DNA of 64,000 nucleotides from Rhodocollybia butyracea (Eukaryota > Basidiomycota > Agaricomycetes > Agaricales > Omphalotaceae). Made by a program: the position numbers and the translations under genes. Under the pieces are notes generated by a model. That model saw only the letters and a program-made list of their open reading frames with translations. It was not told where the DNA came from and made no database searches. The stretch lies in assembly GCA_015501585.1 (NCBI GenBank), contig JADNRY010000010.1, forward strand, positions 682,001 to 746,000, written 5' to 3'. Each line of letters opens with the position of its first letter. Position 1 is the stretch's first letter. Below are positions 9,579 to 20,874 of this stretch, piece after piece.

Positions 9579-12225
9579 TCACCCCTGAGCCTCATACGAG
9601 TTGCTCTTATGTTTCGGCACGAATACGAACGCCTCAGGCGCAGGACCTAGGAACATCTCGGATATCTTGACCCAGTCACCACTATGAGGACTTGCAAGCA
9701 GGGTTTCTACAGTATACCAATATTAAAATGAATTCCAAAGAACCAAGAGAACCTTTCACTCACCTAGCTCATTCCGTCCTCTAAACCTCGGTGCCCTGTC
9801 GTTAATTTTCCCGGGGAGAACTTCCAATAAGCCGATGGGAACATAGCGATATTGGAAGGAGAGCGCTTCGCAGAGATATCGTCTGGTGGTGTTTACCCCA
9901 GCGGTATCGGTACCGAAATGACTATCTTTATGTTAATCTGTGGCTATGTTACAGGCGAAAAGTAACTCACTTCAACCCAAATTCGGCCAACTTCCTGATT
10001 CCTTCCAATCTCTCCCTACTACTGATATCCCACTCTCTCCGTTCCTTGATTTCCGTGAAGATCCATGGTTTGATCAGTCCTCCTCGACCAACCATCACAC
10101 CGTCAACATGATACTGCTCTACCGCAGAGTGATAGTCCTGGGAGGAGAAACAGTCGCCATTGCCAAATATAGGGATGGATGGTACTGTGTGGATACTAAA
10201 CGCAACATCAATGAGAGGTCAAATACTGTGACTCACGATCCTCGTCAGCTTCTTTTGCTCTGACAGCATCCACACATTGTCTAATATAGTTCCAATCCGC
10301 GAGTTTTGTATATCGTTGTTGTCGTGTACGGCCATGTAACTGCAGAAATAACAGCATAAACGTTGCAATCACTGAAGTCGAGAGTGAAAGAAAGTACGGT
10401 GATGCATCCAACCCCCCACCCTCTCTCGTCGCCACCACCGACGGCTCTGATCATGAGCTTCTCCGCGGTATTTTTGCCATCCTTTACGCCTGTACGAAGT
10501 TTGATGGTAACAGGTATCGCGCCGAGAGCCTTGTTCATCCCGATGAGGGCTTTACCAAGTTTGGCTGGCGCGTCGAGAACTACAAAAAGATATAACGTCG
10601 GGGGAAAATTGAAGGAAAGCAAGTAAAAGCACTCACGCGCGCTTCCACTCCCAGACTTGAACACCAAATCAATCGGGCATCCACAATTCACGTCTACGAA
10701 ATCGAGTCCTCCTTGTGACGCGCATTCCCGTGCTAGTACCTCAGCGGTAGGCACCAGTGTATGTGCTTTGTTGCCAGCGATTTGGACACCAAAAATCCGT
10801 TCACTCGGGTGCCGTCGCACAAGAGACCATTCCTCCTTTGAACCGGAGAGGAAAGATGTAGCGAGGCCCATCTCACCGCAGGTGATATCTGCACCATACG
10901 AGACGCAAAGACGACGAAAGGGCTATGTAAGAGGGGGAAAAAGAAGATCCTAAGTTATTGTAATTCCAATAGTGGAAAGAGAAGACATGCCAGGTTCCCA
11001 ACCGTAGTCAAAGGAGCGAGATCTATAAGGCGTCCATCAGAAGCCGAAATGAAGCGGTAACGAGGGTCTGGTTTACGCACAGGTCTTGCCTCTCCAGTCT
11101 AGCCTATTTTTTTCCATGAATCGTACAGGGACATCTGGAGTATCGACACTCGCTTGAGGAGCGGACGTCACGTCTATGGCTGTCCGATGAAGTATCTTTG
11201 CAGCACTACTGTCCTCCGCATTCAGATTTTGGTCCGGCTCTTGCATCACAACCACGTTATCAGGCCCTTCCAATAGTTCCCTCTCCTTCTCTTCCTTGAG
11301 ACGTTTCCTCTCGAGTTCTCTTTCCTGCTCTCTCTTATCTGCTTCCTGCAGTTCACGGATATAAGAATCTGTAACTGGAAATAGATACTTCTTTGTCCTC
11401 AACAGTTTTTGTGTCTCCGCGCCGATGTAGTTGACTTCCTTCGCACTGACCGCGGCCTGTGCTTTCTTTTCTTCGTCGACAATAAGTGACAGAGTTTCGC
11501 TTCCGTCTTCCGCAAGAGTTTTCCGAACGTGGGCGGAGAGATACCGGCATTTAAAGCCATACTTACACTCCCCGAATTCATCGAATACAGGACATCGAAG
11601 TGGTGTGGAATCTGCCTCTCCATCAACAAGTTCACCGATGGAAGGTACTCGGAGATCAGGCGGCTTCTCAGCAAGATAAGTTGAGACGTTGTGGTTGTAT
11701 TTGCATTCGGCTCCAAATTCACATATCGTACCGGCAGCGATCTTGAAGCAGATGTCCAGCTCGTCTCGTACTTTCCCGAAGCGCCGGTTCTTGTTTTGAC
11801 CTTGACGCGCCTTTTTTTCTTCCCTACTCTTTTTTTTCCTGCCTGGTCCCGTACGATTCCTCTCGTCTCCATCGTCCCCGTCACGGTCTCTTCGAGAACT
11901 CGACCCTCCACCGCCTTCAGCAGCATCGTCATCCGGAGTCGCGAGAGGTTCGAGGGAGATGAGATATCTATGTATGAATTAGTGATAAAATTGTTTGTTG
12001 CAAAGTTATTCATACGCACTCTGATTTTACAGCCGCAGTGCCAGTAGGAAAATGTGACATTATCGTTTGGAGAAGAATTTTGAGTGGCGCTTATCGAATC
12101 TTCAGCGCTTATGATCCTGTCATCTTTCGTCTCACCTAACTGTGTTACACTTACCATCGCCAACGCTTCACCATAATCACTGTCACCCTGGATCGCCGAA
12201 CCATCTCTGACATATTCATGGATAA
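9579..12225 (-). CDS. DUS3: tRNA-dihydrouridine(47) synthase (Dus3), CCCH zinc finger type
   Basis: Dus3 is an FMN enzyme that reduces U47 in the variable loop of tRNAs. The N-terminal half has an Arg/Lys/Glu-rich segment, then two CCCH-type fingers ([21 protein letters not shown] and [18 protein letters not shown]) as in eukaryotic Dus3. The catalytic TIM barrel shows [38 protein letters not shown] (catalytic Cys region), [34 protein letters not shown] and [17 protein letters not shown]. At least six exons; it ends [16 protein letters not shown] with the stop at 9579-9581. The start is unresolved: an exon ending ...[11 protein letters not shown] at about 12158 fits, but the join to the 11975 exon could not be phased with certainty. 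Confidence 0.88.
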
Positions 12226-12921
12226 GGGCGGTAAGATGGTGTATTCAAAATACGGGGATGTTAGGCTGAAAGTGAGGAATTAGGATTGGATGTCTGAGTA
12301 GAGATTGTAGACTATTGGTAACTATAACTCTCATCATCCCATAACTCTCTCCCCAACAAGTCGAGTGGCGTCCATCTCAAAAACCTTCATTCAATCTACT
12401 TCACTAGCTGACCTTGAGTCACCCTCGACATTCTCCCCTCAATTTCTGAAATATTCTCAGACTTCCCGTCCTACTCTTTTCTAGAACTCAAGCTTTCTGA
12501 ATGGTATTCGAGTTTGTACAACTTGTCGATGTTTGATATCAACTCCACCACCGGTACTGCTGCCAGTGTGAGCTTCCAATTCGGTGCCGCTACTGGTCAC
12601 ATCGAGCGTTCTTATTCTCCTACAGCGATAATAGTATATGAAGGATAACGCCTCCATCGAATCCACGTCGCTCTTCCGAATCAAAATCGCTAACGTAAAT
12701 TGCGAAGATTGTGCATTTTGGTATTTCGCCCACTCGGTACTTTTTCCTAAGATGGAAATTCAAGGAACCACTGGTGGTACGAAGAGACCGACTCAGGTTC
12801 AGTGAAAATGAACTTTGGGCTATAAATGGACAATACCTCTTCATCCTCAATTACAAGTTCGTATTTAGGTTTGAATCGACTGCATGAAGACATAAATCGG
12901 GATACGTTGAATTTTGTTTAC
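12226..12921. other. Intergenic with a coding-like relic (about 12420-12895)
   Basis: On the plus strand three consecutive segments in three frames look protein-like: ...SFLELKLSEWYSSLYNLSMF..., then SLFRIKIANVNCEDCAFWYF, then LRWKFKEPLVVRRDRLRFSE. No splice sites join them cleanly, and there is no good start codon, so this may be a decayed gene or chance. Not assigned to a family. Confidence 0.3.
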
Positions 12922-13395
12922 AGTAGCGTTGGATGGCATCGGTCATCCAATTGCTCCGACTGCGAATAAAGTAGGTACTGCGGTGAGAACTACATACGCT
13001 TTGGATTGGCTTCTAATAATAGCGACGTGATTAAAAGAATTAGCCCGACGATTCAAGAGTGTTTGGGGAAAAACTTGTTAAACTCCTGACAGAATGTAAA
13101 GACCATCCTTCATCTGTCGCTAGCCTTCACCTTGGATTGGCTTTCGATCATTGGGTGGGGAGAAATCAGTCTCATGACTCAGGAGCATTCAAGGAAGCTT
13201 TCAAACTTCTGGCAGCACGGAGTGATCATCCACGTATCATCCTCCAAATGATGAATGAGCGTGCCCTAGCCTTATACAATAAGCTAATTTTCGTGCACTG
13301 GCATAGAAATCCTACAAGACTTGCAAAGCTACCGGCCAAAACGCAGCCTACGCAGACAGAGACGCACCCAGATAAGCGAAAGTGTTTGTAAGTCC
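12922..13395. repeat. Diverged repeat, copy 1 (matches 19336-19775)
   Basis: Starts CAGTAGCGTTGGATGGCATC and matches 19336 onward over the first 80 bp at about 90%. The match then thins but resumes at the end (AAAACGCAGCCTACGCAGACAGA...CACCCAGATA). It precedes the relic unit at 14.2-19.3 kb, while its partner precedes the intact unit, so it probably marks the left end of the tandem segmental duplication. The 110-residue open frame inside is not conserved in the partner. Confidence 0.6.
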
Positions 13396-14388
13396 TAAAA
13401 CTGCTAAAGACCTAGTCCGGTTGAGGTAAAAGGTCAAAGCGTAGGTTCACTGATCTGTAATCAGTGGGATCAGATCATCACGACTACGCCACTAAACGTT
13501 TTCCTTAAAGGGAATACTTGTCACTGAGGATACATTGTGAGCATTTTATTTATACCTTACCGTTTAATAGCAATGGGATAACACAATGTTCTACCAGATA
13601 TCTGCCATGACAGTGTGCGAATATAGGTTATGGGTCGCTCGTCGGTTTGAAGGTTCCTCCGTGCTTGGGGATGTGCTTGGGATCTCCATCATTCCGTCCA
13701 GTCAGGAGTTTGTACTGCTCACCTGTTGTCCTTGCATTGTAAGGTTTGCATCTTCACCAATCCAAAACCTTCTTCTCATCTGTCTCTCAACGCAGTACCG
13801 GAAGTTGGTAGTCGGATAAGTGGTGGACAACCGCAGTATTGAATTCGAAGTTGAATATAAACTGATGGTTGACCCAAATTGAGAACGGACGATTCTCGAC
13901 TCCGACGTTGTAGACTCTATCGCAAGGTCTCGTGCCCAAAAGCCCTCGTCGGCTACGCATTGTTGAGGAGTGTCTAGACATTGGTATCCAGTGTAAGAGT
14001 CATAGCGCCTAGTATTAGTATTCAACAACGCTAATCTGACCAAAGTAGGGTAGGGAATAATTAATTCCAATGAAATATGCTCTTTCCGAATCCAGAATCT
14101 CGGGGTTCTGATGATTGGCTGATCTTGTGTTAATGAATTCCTCTAACAACTTTGAACTTCAGATGACGGATAGATGACGGCCTATATTTCGCAGCTGAGG
14201 TGAGACTTCTGGCGGTGTGAGCTCTAGCTCAGAATCCAGGTGTTTACATTTCACCTTTCAAGCCAAGGGCCTCTTGGTAACTGGTCCATGAGAGTCTAAT
14301 TTCGAAACTTCGACAGTATTTTGCCGACTCCCTCGCACCGGTTTTCTCTTTGAGAGAAATAATCGTGGGGGCCTGTACACCACACGAG
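13396..14388. other. Intergenic; promoter relic of the beta-sandwich pseudogene at right end
   Basis: From about 14190 the sequence aligns to 22050-22322, the promoter of the intact gene, including GGTGTGAGC, ACAGTATTTTGCCGACTC and CACGAGTATAAAAACA. Between 13586 and 14070 there are overlapping frames on both strands with moderate coding character, but none is supported by a second line of evidence. Confidence 0.45.
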
Positions 14389-14395
14389 TATAAAA
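14389..14395 (+). promoter_or_regulatory. TATA box of the beta-sandwich pseudogene
   Basis: TATAAAA, 69 bp before the ATG-equivalent at 14458. It is conserved with the TATA box at 22257-22263 of the intact copy, inside a longer conserved promoter. Confidence 0.5.
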
Positions 14396-14751
14396 ACAGG
14401 CAATGCTTTGCTAGTAGATCCTCAGCAAAATCTACTAGCTTCGGGCCTCTTCTCAGTATGATACTCACCAGATGTAAATCTCCTTTTTTTCGAGGCTGCT
14501 TTACACTCTGACCGCATCTTAGTTCTCCTTCATGCCCTCACTACCTTCGCTGTAATCGGTAGCATTAATGCCCAGACCGGTCTGTATCGATGATCTATAG
14601 CTTGTCTCATGAATTTGATCATAGGTACTGGCTCGGGGACCTCCGACACCACTCAGCTCCCCACTCTCAACAGTGAAATGCAGTGGATTTGGGCCGGACA
14701 GGCTCAAGATAATACTATGCGCGCGTTCCGCTATAAACTTCATCAGGGGGA

Positions 14752-16073
14752 CATCAGGAAACAGTGAAATGATGTGTATCCATCACTGAGGTGTATGTAG
14801 CATCCTGTATACATCATATCATATGTAGTCTTGACCATACTATCTGTACGAGGATGTATCAATACGAAGGATATGTATCAGTGGCATCGGAGTACATAGA
14901 CTTCTTTACAGTCAGTATACAACAGGGGGGGGATCTGTACAATACTACATTACACACACAGGGAGGCAAAACATACTTACAGGGCTGAGAGAGGGAAGGC
15001 GTCTGAAGGCGTTTGAGGTCGAAATCAAGGCTAATCAAGGCCGCCGAGGGTCGCCACTTGTGACTCGTAAGCGAGATACTTAGAAGGCATTTCACATACT
15101 TAAGGCTATTATCACTCAACAGTGACATATTGGCGGAAAGGAGCGGAAAGGATGAAACAATGTCATATGGCCGAGAGCCGGCACCTGCCCTAAACTTACA
15201 GTCACGTTATCGTTCGTTCTCATTTTTTTTCGAACATTTTCTTTCCTCAACCACGTTCTTCAAGTTCTTCCCTCCGACGACATCTCTGCCCTGTCTATGC
15301 CTCAAGCTCAAGCGCTCAAGTTCCAGGCTGCGTTGGATCTAACTCTTTGAAGTGTCTTCAACCAAACATTATGCAAGCTTTTGAGTCTTTCATTTGAGTT
15401 GGTTACGAAGAGGTCAGTGATAAAGAAAAGGTCCGTCTTTTGCTGTCTACATTTCTTGAACGCTTGCTCATATCTGAATATTCTAGGTTACCGCTGTTGT
15501 TATGTGGTTCGCTGCCAATGCTTCCTCCAAGTTCGCCTACACCGAGGTGTCCCAACGGTACGCCGCCGCTCTAACTTGTTTCTTGTATTTCTGACAATAC
15601 TTCCTACAGTCTGCTTTCACTGAGGTGTCCGATTAAATAAGGTATCCCTGCCATTGTTACACATCTGTTCCGTGCTACATAGTATATGCTTAGAACCCTA
15701 ATGATACTTAGTGTATGCGTAGTTTAATGTTGTTTGCATTGTTTACATCGCAATAAACTGTTTTGAACTCCTCTAGTCTGCACCTCAAACTGAGTAATTC
15801 ACCTGAAATGTGATCAAAATCTGGTGTCTTCCTCGTACTGAAGGACCTGGTATCACTATGGATTGCTATAGACTAATACTGCATATGTACAGTGTCTGTA
15901 CAGTCTTCATAGTGTGGATATATGTAGTATACAGAGCTATACATACTCACTTAGTGAAGGCATACACACAGTACAGTTCTATACATATAGGGGGACATAT
16001 AAACATCTATACAATTGATACGTATTATGCGTACAGGTTCGTATAACTTTTGTTTTTTCCTGATGGATTCAAT
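14752..16073. mobile_element. About 1.3-kb insertion with short inverted ends
   Basis: It interrupts exon 3 of the pseudogene exactly where the intact copy reads AAGGGGGCGACATGTG. CATCAGGAAA at 14752-14761 is inverted as TTTCCTGATG at 16056-16065. Both ends are rich in GTATAC/ATACAT-like palindromic steps, common in subterminal regions of DNA transposons. The exact right limit (16065 or about 16073) and the target duplication are unclear: GGGGACAT on the left and GGCAACAT on the right could be a decayed 8-bp duplication. No transposase frame was seen; non-autonomous. Confidence 0.55.
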
Positions 16074-16247
16074 GGCAACATGTGTTACCTTCGCTATCTC
16101 TGCGTAAATATTATTTCTTCACTCACCTCGCTGTTCTACTGATCTGTTTTACTTCCAGTGACGATGGTTATACCGTCTGGGTCAACGGAGTCCAGATCGG
16201 TACTGGAAGCCGCCAGGTGGGAGTGCATGGAACACCCTCTACGTTTA

Positions 16248-16978
16248 CTGTACTAATCAGAACAGTTCGCCAGGGGGTGTGACCCGTGACCAGCACGACG
16301 AAATAAAAATTTCGTCGGGTCAACCCTTGGCCTGTGACTGAGGAAAATTTTTCGTCAATCAAGGTCAAATTTAACGCTTTTTCTCGTGTTTTCAAGGGAG
16401 AAAAAAAATCATTTTGTGACCAATGAATATGGGATTCGTCGGTACAGTACTTGCGAGTGTGGGCCACCGCGCCAAGCGCACTGATGGCAGGTACGAGTCC
16501 TGCAAGACACTAGTTATGAATCATGCACTGCAACAACCGCCGACGAAATGTAAAAAACCGAGGAAGTAAGTGCGGGGGCTACAAAAATGGAAGTAAAGTT
16601 TATTGAGATGGATAAACGCCGTGTGGCGAAAAGAATGTACAGCACTGATAATCCACGCATTAGAGGTGCAACCACAACGGCATTTGATGCAAGAAGTTTA
16701 AGAGTAAAAAGGTAGATGCAGCAAAGTTTTGGGTAACATGGGATATACAGTGGGTACATCAGAAAGTCACATGCCAAGCGCTTTGACATTTCTAAATATG
16801 GGGAAACAATTCTTCCAAATTTGGGCAAGATCAACCCTAATCGGGAAGAATTTCCCATGCAAAACCGGCCATAAGGACTACATTCAGGACTCGTAAAGTG
16901 ACTGGTGACCTCTGTGACAATTCGTCATTTTGGAGGTCTCTGTGACCTGTGACCGACAAAGTGTTCTGATTAGTACAG
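16248..16978. mobile_element. 731-bp TA-flanked inverted-repeat element (Tc1/mariner-like, non-autonomous)
   Basis: The ends are perfect 17-bp inverted repeats: CTGTACTAATCAGAACA at 16248 and its complement ending at 16978. A TA dinucleotide flanks each side. Removing the element plus one TA gives ACGTTTATAGTGTATCCC, identical to the uninterrupted site in the paralogue at 22796-22810. The TA duplication and the inverted repeats point to the Tc1/mariner superfamily. There is no transposase frame. The interior has repeated TGTGACC/GGTCAC motifs next to both ends and a tRNA T-arm-like hairpin near 16482-16498. Confidence 0.85.
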
Positions 16979-17457
16979 TATAGTGTATCCCTTAGTCATT
17001 CGACCAACGATGTCATTGCCGTCAATGCAATACTGTTGATGTCGCTGGGGTCATTCTGGTTTCGTTCAATACTATGATGGATCGCAGACCACCATTGTAA
17101 CAAACTCTAGCTGGTTGACTCCCAGCGCTGTTTCTCCGCCCGATGGGTTCCAGGAGATTGACTTTGACAACAGTACATGGGTTGGAGCCACGCAGGAGGG
17201 CGGGCAAGGTTGCTGCGTGTGGGGAGCTTTGACAATTGGTCCCTTCACTGGAACAGCGTGCGGCCAGTCAAACAACCCCGGTTATCCTTCTCCTCCTACT
17301 ACCTGCCCCTACTTGCCCCCCTTGCCTATTGGCTCGAGGAGCCCATACTGGGACCTACGCTACAGGATGGAATGCGAGATCTGCAGGATGGAAGAAGCTT
17401 TGTATCTCTGCCAACGCAAGAAACAGACTCTCATTGACAAACTCATAGTTGTCATCA

Positions 17458-18130
17458 AAGAGATCTCAATCATTGGTGGACTGGACCAAACCAGGTTTGG
17501 GGGAGATCCTGGCCTGTGGTCTAGCGTCCTTCCGGAAAGGAAACAAAACCCTCAAAAGGGAATCGAGGCTCTACCGTATCATTGTCTCGGAATCTGCACA
17601 CCTGATCTGGAAACTGAGGAATGCACGGGTAATCAACGCAAAGCCAAACCCATCAGCACAGGAAGTGACAAATCGGTGGATGTTCACCATAAACCCACGA
17701 CTGAGTTTAGATCGCCTACTAACAAACTCAAAAAAGTTTTGGGGCAAAGAGCTTAGCTGCGCCTTAGTAACAAAGACCTGGCAGAATGTGCTCAAAGGTC
17801 GTGACTCTCTCCCAGAGGACTGGTGCAAGAGAACTGGAGTTTTAGTGGGTATTAGTGCTGGTGTCGGCTGAGGGGTTATGATTATGATTATGGTATATGC
17901 GGTAAGTAACGGTGTGGAGTGGAGATGGGGTTAGGAGTGGCGGTACAGCACAGATCAAGAGTCCCACACAAAAGCATCTACTGGATGCACGTGCGTAACA
18001 GCATTTCTCCAGGTGGACTATTACCAGTTTGGCTCCAGCTGAACATTACAGAGGCCCGATGCTGTACGACATTGTCAGCACACTGTAGGGAGATATTACT
18101 CTCCACAAAAAAAAAACAAAAAAAAATTAT
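17458..18130 (+). mobile_element. 5'-truncated non-LTR retrotransposon (Tad1/LINE-like), 3' end
   Basis: The frame 17449-17871 encodes the C-terminal end of the polyprotein found in agaricomycete Tad-like LINEs: IIVSESAHLIWKLRNARVIN, then NRWMFTINPRLSLDR, then LPEDWCKRTGVLVGI and a stop. About 235 bp of 3' UTR follows, then an A-rich tail (18107-18129, A10-C-A9 type). Reverse transcriptase and endonuclease are absent, which is the usual result of aborted target-primed reverse transcription. After the tail the pseudogene sequence resumes at TGTAATTTGGTCCATTG. A clear target-site duplication was not found. Confidence 0.8.
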
Positions 18131-18429
18131 GTAATTTGGTCCATTGTAACACTTCCAGTATCGTCACTGGGATCCTTGAGGGTGCCCAGGCTCAAGCTCA
18201 AATTTAACGTGCCGTGTCGCCGGTTATACATCCATTCGTAGAGCTCCTCGTCGTCGAGCTCATTCTGCTTAATTTGTAATTGTCCTCGCAATATTTGTCC
18301 CTTTCATATCTGTTGTAAAGTTGTGTTAGTATGATAGCATAGCATATGACAGAAAACCTATCTTCCGGTCGCTAGTGCATCCCCTAGTTTATCCTATTCT
18401 ACGATTTTCTTCGACTGCAACGAAATTAT

Positions 18430-19250
18430 CAGGTCCTATCACTGTGTTCGTGAGCTTGTAAACCTTAATGAAATCCCCTGTGGCCTTCGCTAATGGCCTA
18501 TTAACCGTAACTATACTAGGACCTGATGTACATTTAGAGATAGGCACTGGAGCATTGCCTGCTTGGTGTAAGCCTGCCGTGGCTTACCACACTTGAACCG
18601 CCAAGATGTGCTTATATACAATCCAGAGGCTGAACACATAGTTTGTGTTTATACTGCCATTTTGGCATAACGGTCAAAGCTGCTGGATTGTGACAAAGAC
18701 CCACTTACACTCGGACGCGAGTGTACAACTTGAGAGTTGTCGAGTTGGTAACCGGGGTATTTGTGTTAAGCTACATCGGTTAGATTCATGTTATTTAACA
18801 AACTTTCGTACCTCCTAATACGCCAGCTTGAAGGAATACACCAGTGTCTTTTGAGAGAGGAGAGGAGTGCAAGATAACCACTCAAGTGCAAGGTAGCCAC
18901 TATATGCAACGAGGCGCCCACTCCGGAACTTCTCGCTTAGATGATTGGTGCCACGGTGAGTTACCAAGAGCAGTACCGTCCCAAAGCCTGAGGGCGAACT
19001 TGAACATGAGCGGGGGAATGCTGTTAATATGCTGTTGAGTTATTGGTGAATCTTGATATCAGGCCAAACCAAACCATTTCTTACTGATTACCCCATAATC
19101 AGTGGTGGAGGAGTAATTGTACCATGTGGGACGGTATTGTTTCAAGTTGTTTGATCCCACTTTGAAGAGGCCGGTAACAGCTTTCTTACAGCTTGGTAAC
19201 AACTTTAATCCAAGGAAAACCAGTAAGAGCAGATTTCCAGGTACAGCAAC
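18430..19250 (-). pseudogene. Relic of histidine acid phosphatase/phytase gene (3' half)
   Basis: Aligns with the C-terminal half and introns of the intact genes at 24140-25987 and 27613-29473, for example GGACCTGATGTACATTT and CCCCATAATCAGTGGTGGAGGAGTAAT, but with stops, indels and a missing 5' half. An insert of about 145 bp at 18567-18711 (GTGTAAG...CTTACAC ends) interrupts it. It lies downstream of and convergent to the beta-sandwich pseudogene, the same arrangement as the intact pair. Confidence 0.85.
18567..18711. mobile_element. About 145-bp insert inside the phosphatase relic (MITE-like)
   Basis: Compared with the intact genes, which read GCATTGTCTGCTCGGAC, the relic has an extra 145 bp after TGCTTGG. 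The ends show short inverted GTGTAAG/CTTACAC. CTTGG and CTCGG at the two sides may be a 5-bp target duplication with one change. No internal gene. Confidence 0.5.
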
Positions 19251-19335
19251 ACACGCTTGAAATTGTTCATCCCGGCTCTTGGGTTGACCGCATATAGATT
19301 GACTGCATGACATAGGTCCAGATGTTGTCATATGC

Positions 19336-19775
19336 AGTAGCGTTGGATGGCATCAGTCATACAATTGCTCCGACTGCGAATAAAGAAAGTACTGGGGTGA
19401 GAACCACATACAAGAAGATGGGCAAAAGGTAACTTACTTCTCGGTTTGGTTTTCAATAATAAGGTTGGGAGATCAGCGCTTATCTCGACCATTGGCGGAC
19501 AGCAGCTACTAGTAAGGAAGAATTTTCAGAATCCTGACAGGACGGAAAGATCTGTCGTTAGCTTACGCTTCAAATGGTTTACAATAATAGGGCTGGGAGA
19601 AGGCTACGGAATGATCATCTTTCGCGTCGAGCATGTCCCACCCTTATACAAAGAGCTAAATTTCTTACACTCAGTGCACACAAATCCTCCAGATATCGCA
19701 ATGCTACTATCAGTAAAACGGGTCAAAACACGGCCTACGCAGACAGACACACCCAGATAGGCAATAACTTATAGC
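19336..19775. repeat. Diverged repeat, copy 2 (matches 12922-13395)
   Basis: Begins CAGTAGCGTTGGATGGCATCAG and ends near CAGACAGACACACCCAGATAGG. It sits directly after the phosphatase relic and upstream of the intact unit, consistent with the junction of a tandem duplication of about 6.4 kb. The 104-residue frame within it is not shared with the partner, so it is not annotated as a gene. Confidence 0.55.
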
Positions 19776-20407
19776 TTTGGTAGGGGAGTCACCTTCTATT
19801 TTATTTCAACCGCCCGGTGCATCAAACTCCGAGATTCGATGCACTTTTAATGCGACACATGTGTGCGACAACAACAATTGACATTCCTTCCCATTAGGAC
19901 AATCAATGGATAATTTCTGAAGACATCGATGTAGTTGGGAGAAAATGGACAAAGGACAATTATGCCGTAGGGCGCACATTATGGCACATCAGCAAAGCTC
20001 CACAAATGTATTAACGGTATCATCCAAGAAATGTCCAGTAAAGAAACAGACCCAACTACTTAGTGCATTGTTTCAGCCCATAGAACGGGAGGCATCTCTC
20101 TGGTACCCTTCGCTTCTTTTTTAAAGAGGCACCTGGGAAATTGCCCTTAGTAGTGACCGGATTTGATAATCTAGGTAAACTTTCTTTCTGCTTTTTACGA
20201 GGATTACATACTTTGTTAGAACACAATAGCTTTCCCGGCCAATTCCCGGCGTAAAGATTCAAAAACAGAGATTTTCAAAGGATCAGTACATCAAGATTCA
20301 AAATTTTAACCGCGTTCAAGTTTTGGGCACAATCAAAATGCGCTTCTTTGTAATATTACGGAAAGTCTAATCATCTTTGATTTAATACGTGAGATCCATC
20401 ATGTCTA
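19776..20407. other. Intergenic, no gene recognised
   Basis: AT-rich, no open frame with protein-like character and no repeat partner recognised elsewhere in the window. Confidence 0.4.
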
Positions 20408-20874
20408 AGGCTCTGTTCAGTAGCAAGTTCACCCTGAACTCAACGTGAACTTCAAGTTTCAAATTCCTATATTAAGTAAAGTCGAAACCTCATCTGATGT
20501 GATTTTGATGTGACGCTATGTCTTGTAACTAGATGTAATAATTGTGACCAGACGCGCAGAGCCCCGCACGCGTGCTCTTTTTCTTTCCTCATGGCTTATA
20601 AAACGGAAGAGAGAGTTGCTGGCAGTCAACATACATCATCGAACGGTCAGAAAACGCGTCAACGGGCATCCACAAAGCCCAAAATCCGGTGGGCAGCGCG
20701 GTGGTATGCTAGCAATGGCTTTCTTATCGATTGCACACGTTAGCGTGCAGTGGTAAGGTGACCGGCGACTGAGGTCCGGATTGTCACTCATATGATTTCA
20801 AATATTGTATATGGAAATATGAAACTTGAGGTTCACGTTCAAGTTCAGGGTGATCTTGCTACTGAACAGAGCCT
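20408..20874. mobile_element. 467-bp MITE with long inverted repeats, TA-flanked
   Basis: The left end AGGCTCTGTTCAGTAGCAAG reappears inverted at the right end (CTTGCTACTGAACAGAGCCT). The pairing extends, with a few mismatches, over about 60 bp (TCACCCTGAAC...GTGAAC...TCAAGTTTCA). TA occurs immediately outside both ends (20406-20407 and 20875-20876). There is no transposase frame. Confidence 0.8.

Larger units (their letters stand above)
14458..18290 (+). pseudogene. Pseudogene of secreted beta-sandwich protein, split by three insertions
   Basis: A relic of the gene at 22323-23388. Aligned pieces run 14458-14750 (ATG, signal peptide, introns 1 and 2), about 16074-16247, 16979-17457, and about 18130-18290 (3' end and UTR). 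They are interrupted by a roughly 1.3-kb insert, a 731-bp TA-flanked element and a 5'-truncated LINE. The gene pieces also carry small lesions of their own, for example missing bases at the start of exon 4 (TGGAAGCCGCC reads differently) and in the segment GTCAATGCAATACTG. The exon-intron structure of the intact gene is still recognisable, so the copy arose by DNA duplication, not retroposition. Confidence 0.85.

Noticed and set aside
13059..13391. 110-residue open frame as a gene
   Set aside because: Lies in a diverged repeat whose partner at 19336-19775 does not keep the frame.
13439..13495. tRNA-like structure: GCGTAG...CTACGCC outer pairing with a CACTGAT/ATCAGTG hairpin
   Set aside because: Only about 55 nt, no D-arm or T-arm, no U before the would-be anticodon; looks like a chance or repeat-derived hairpin.
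16475..16505. T-arm-like hairpin GCAGG-TACGAGT-CCTGC inside the TA-flanked element, possible tRNA-derived SINE
   Set aside because: No matching acceptor stem or A box upstream, and the element has DNA-transposon ends; kept only as a remark.
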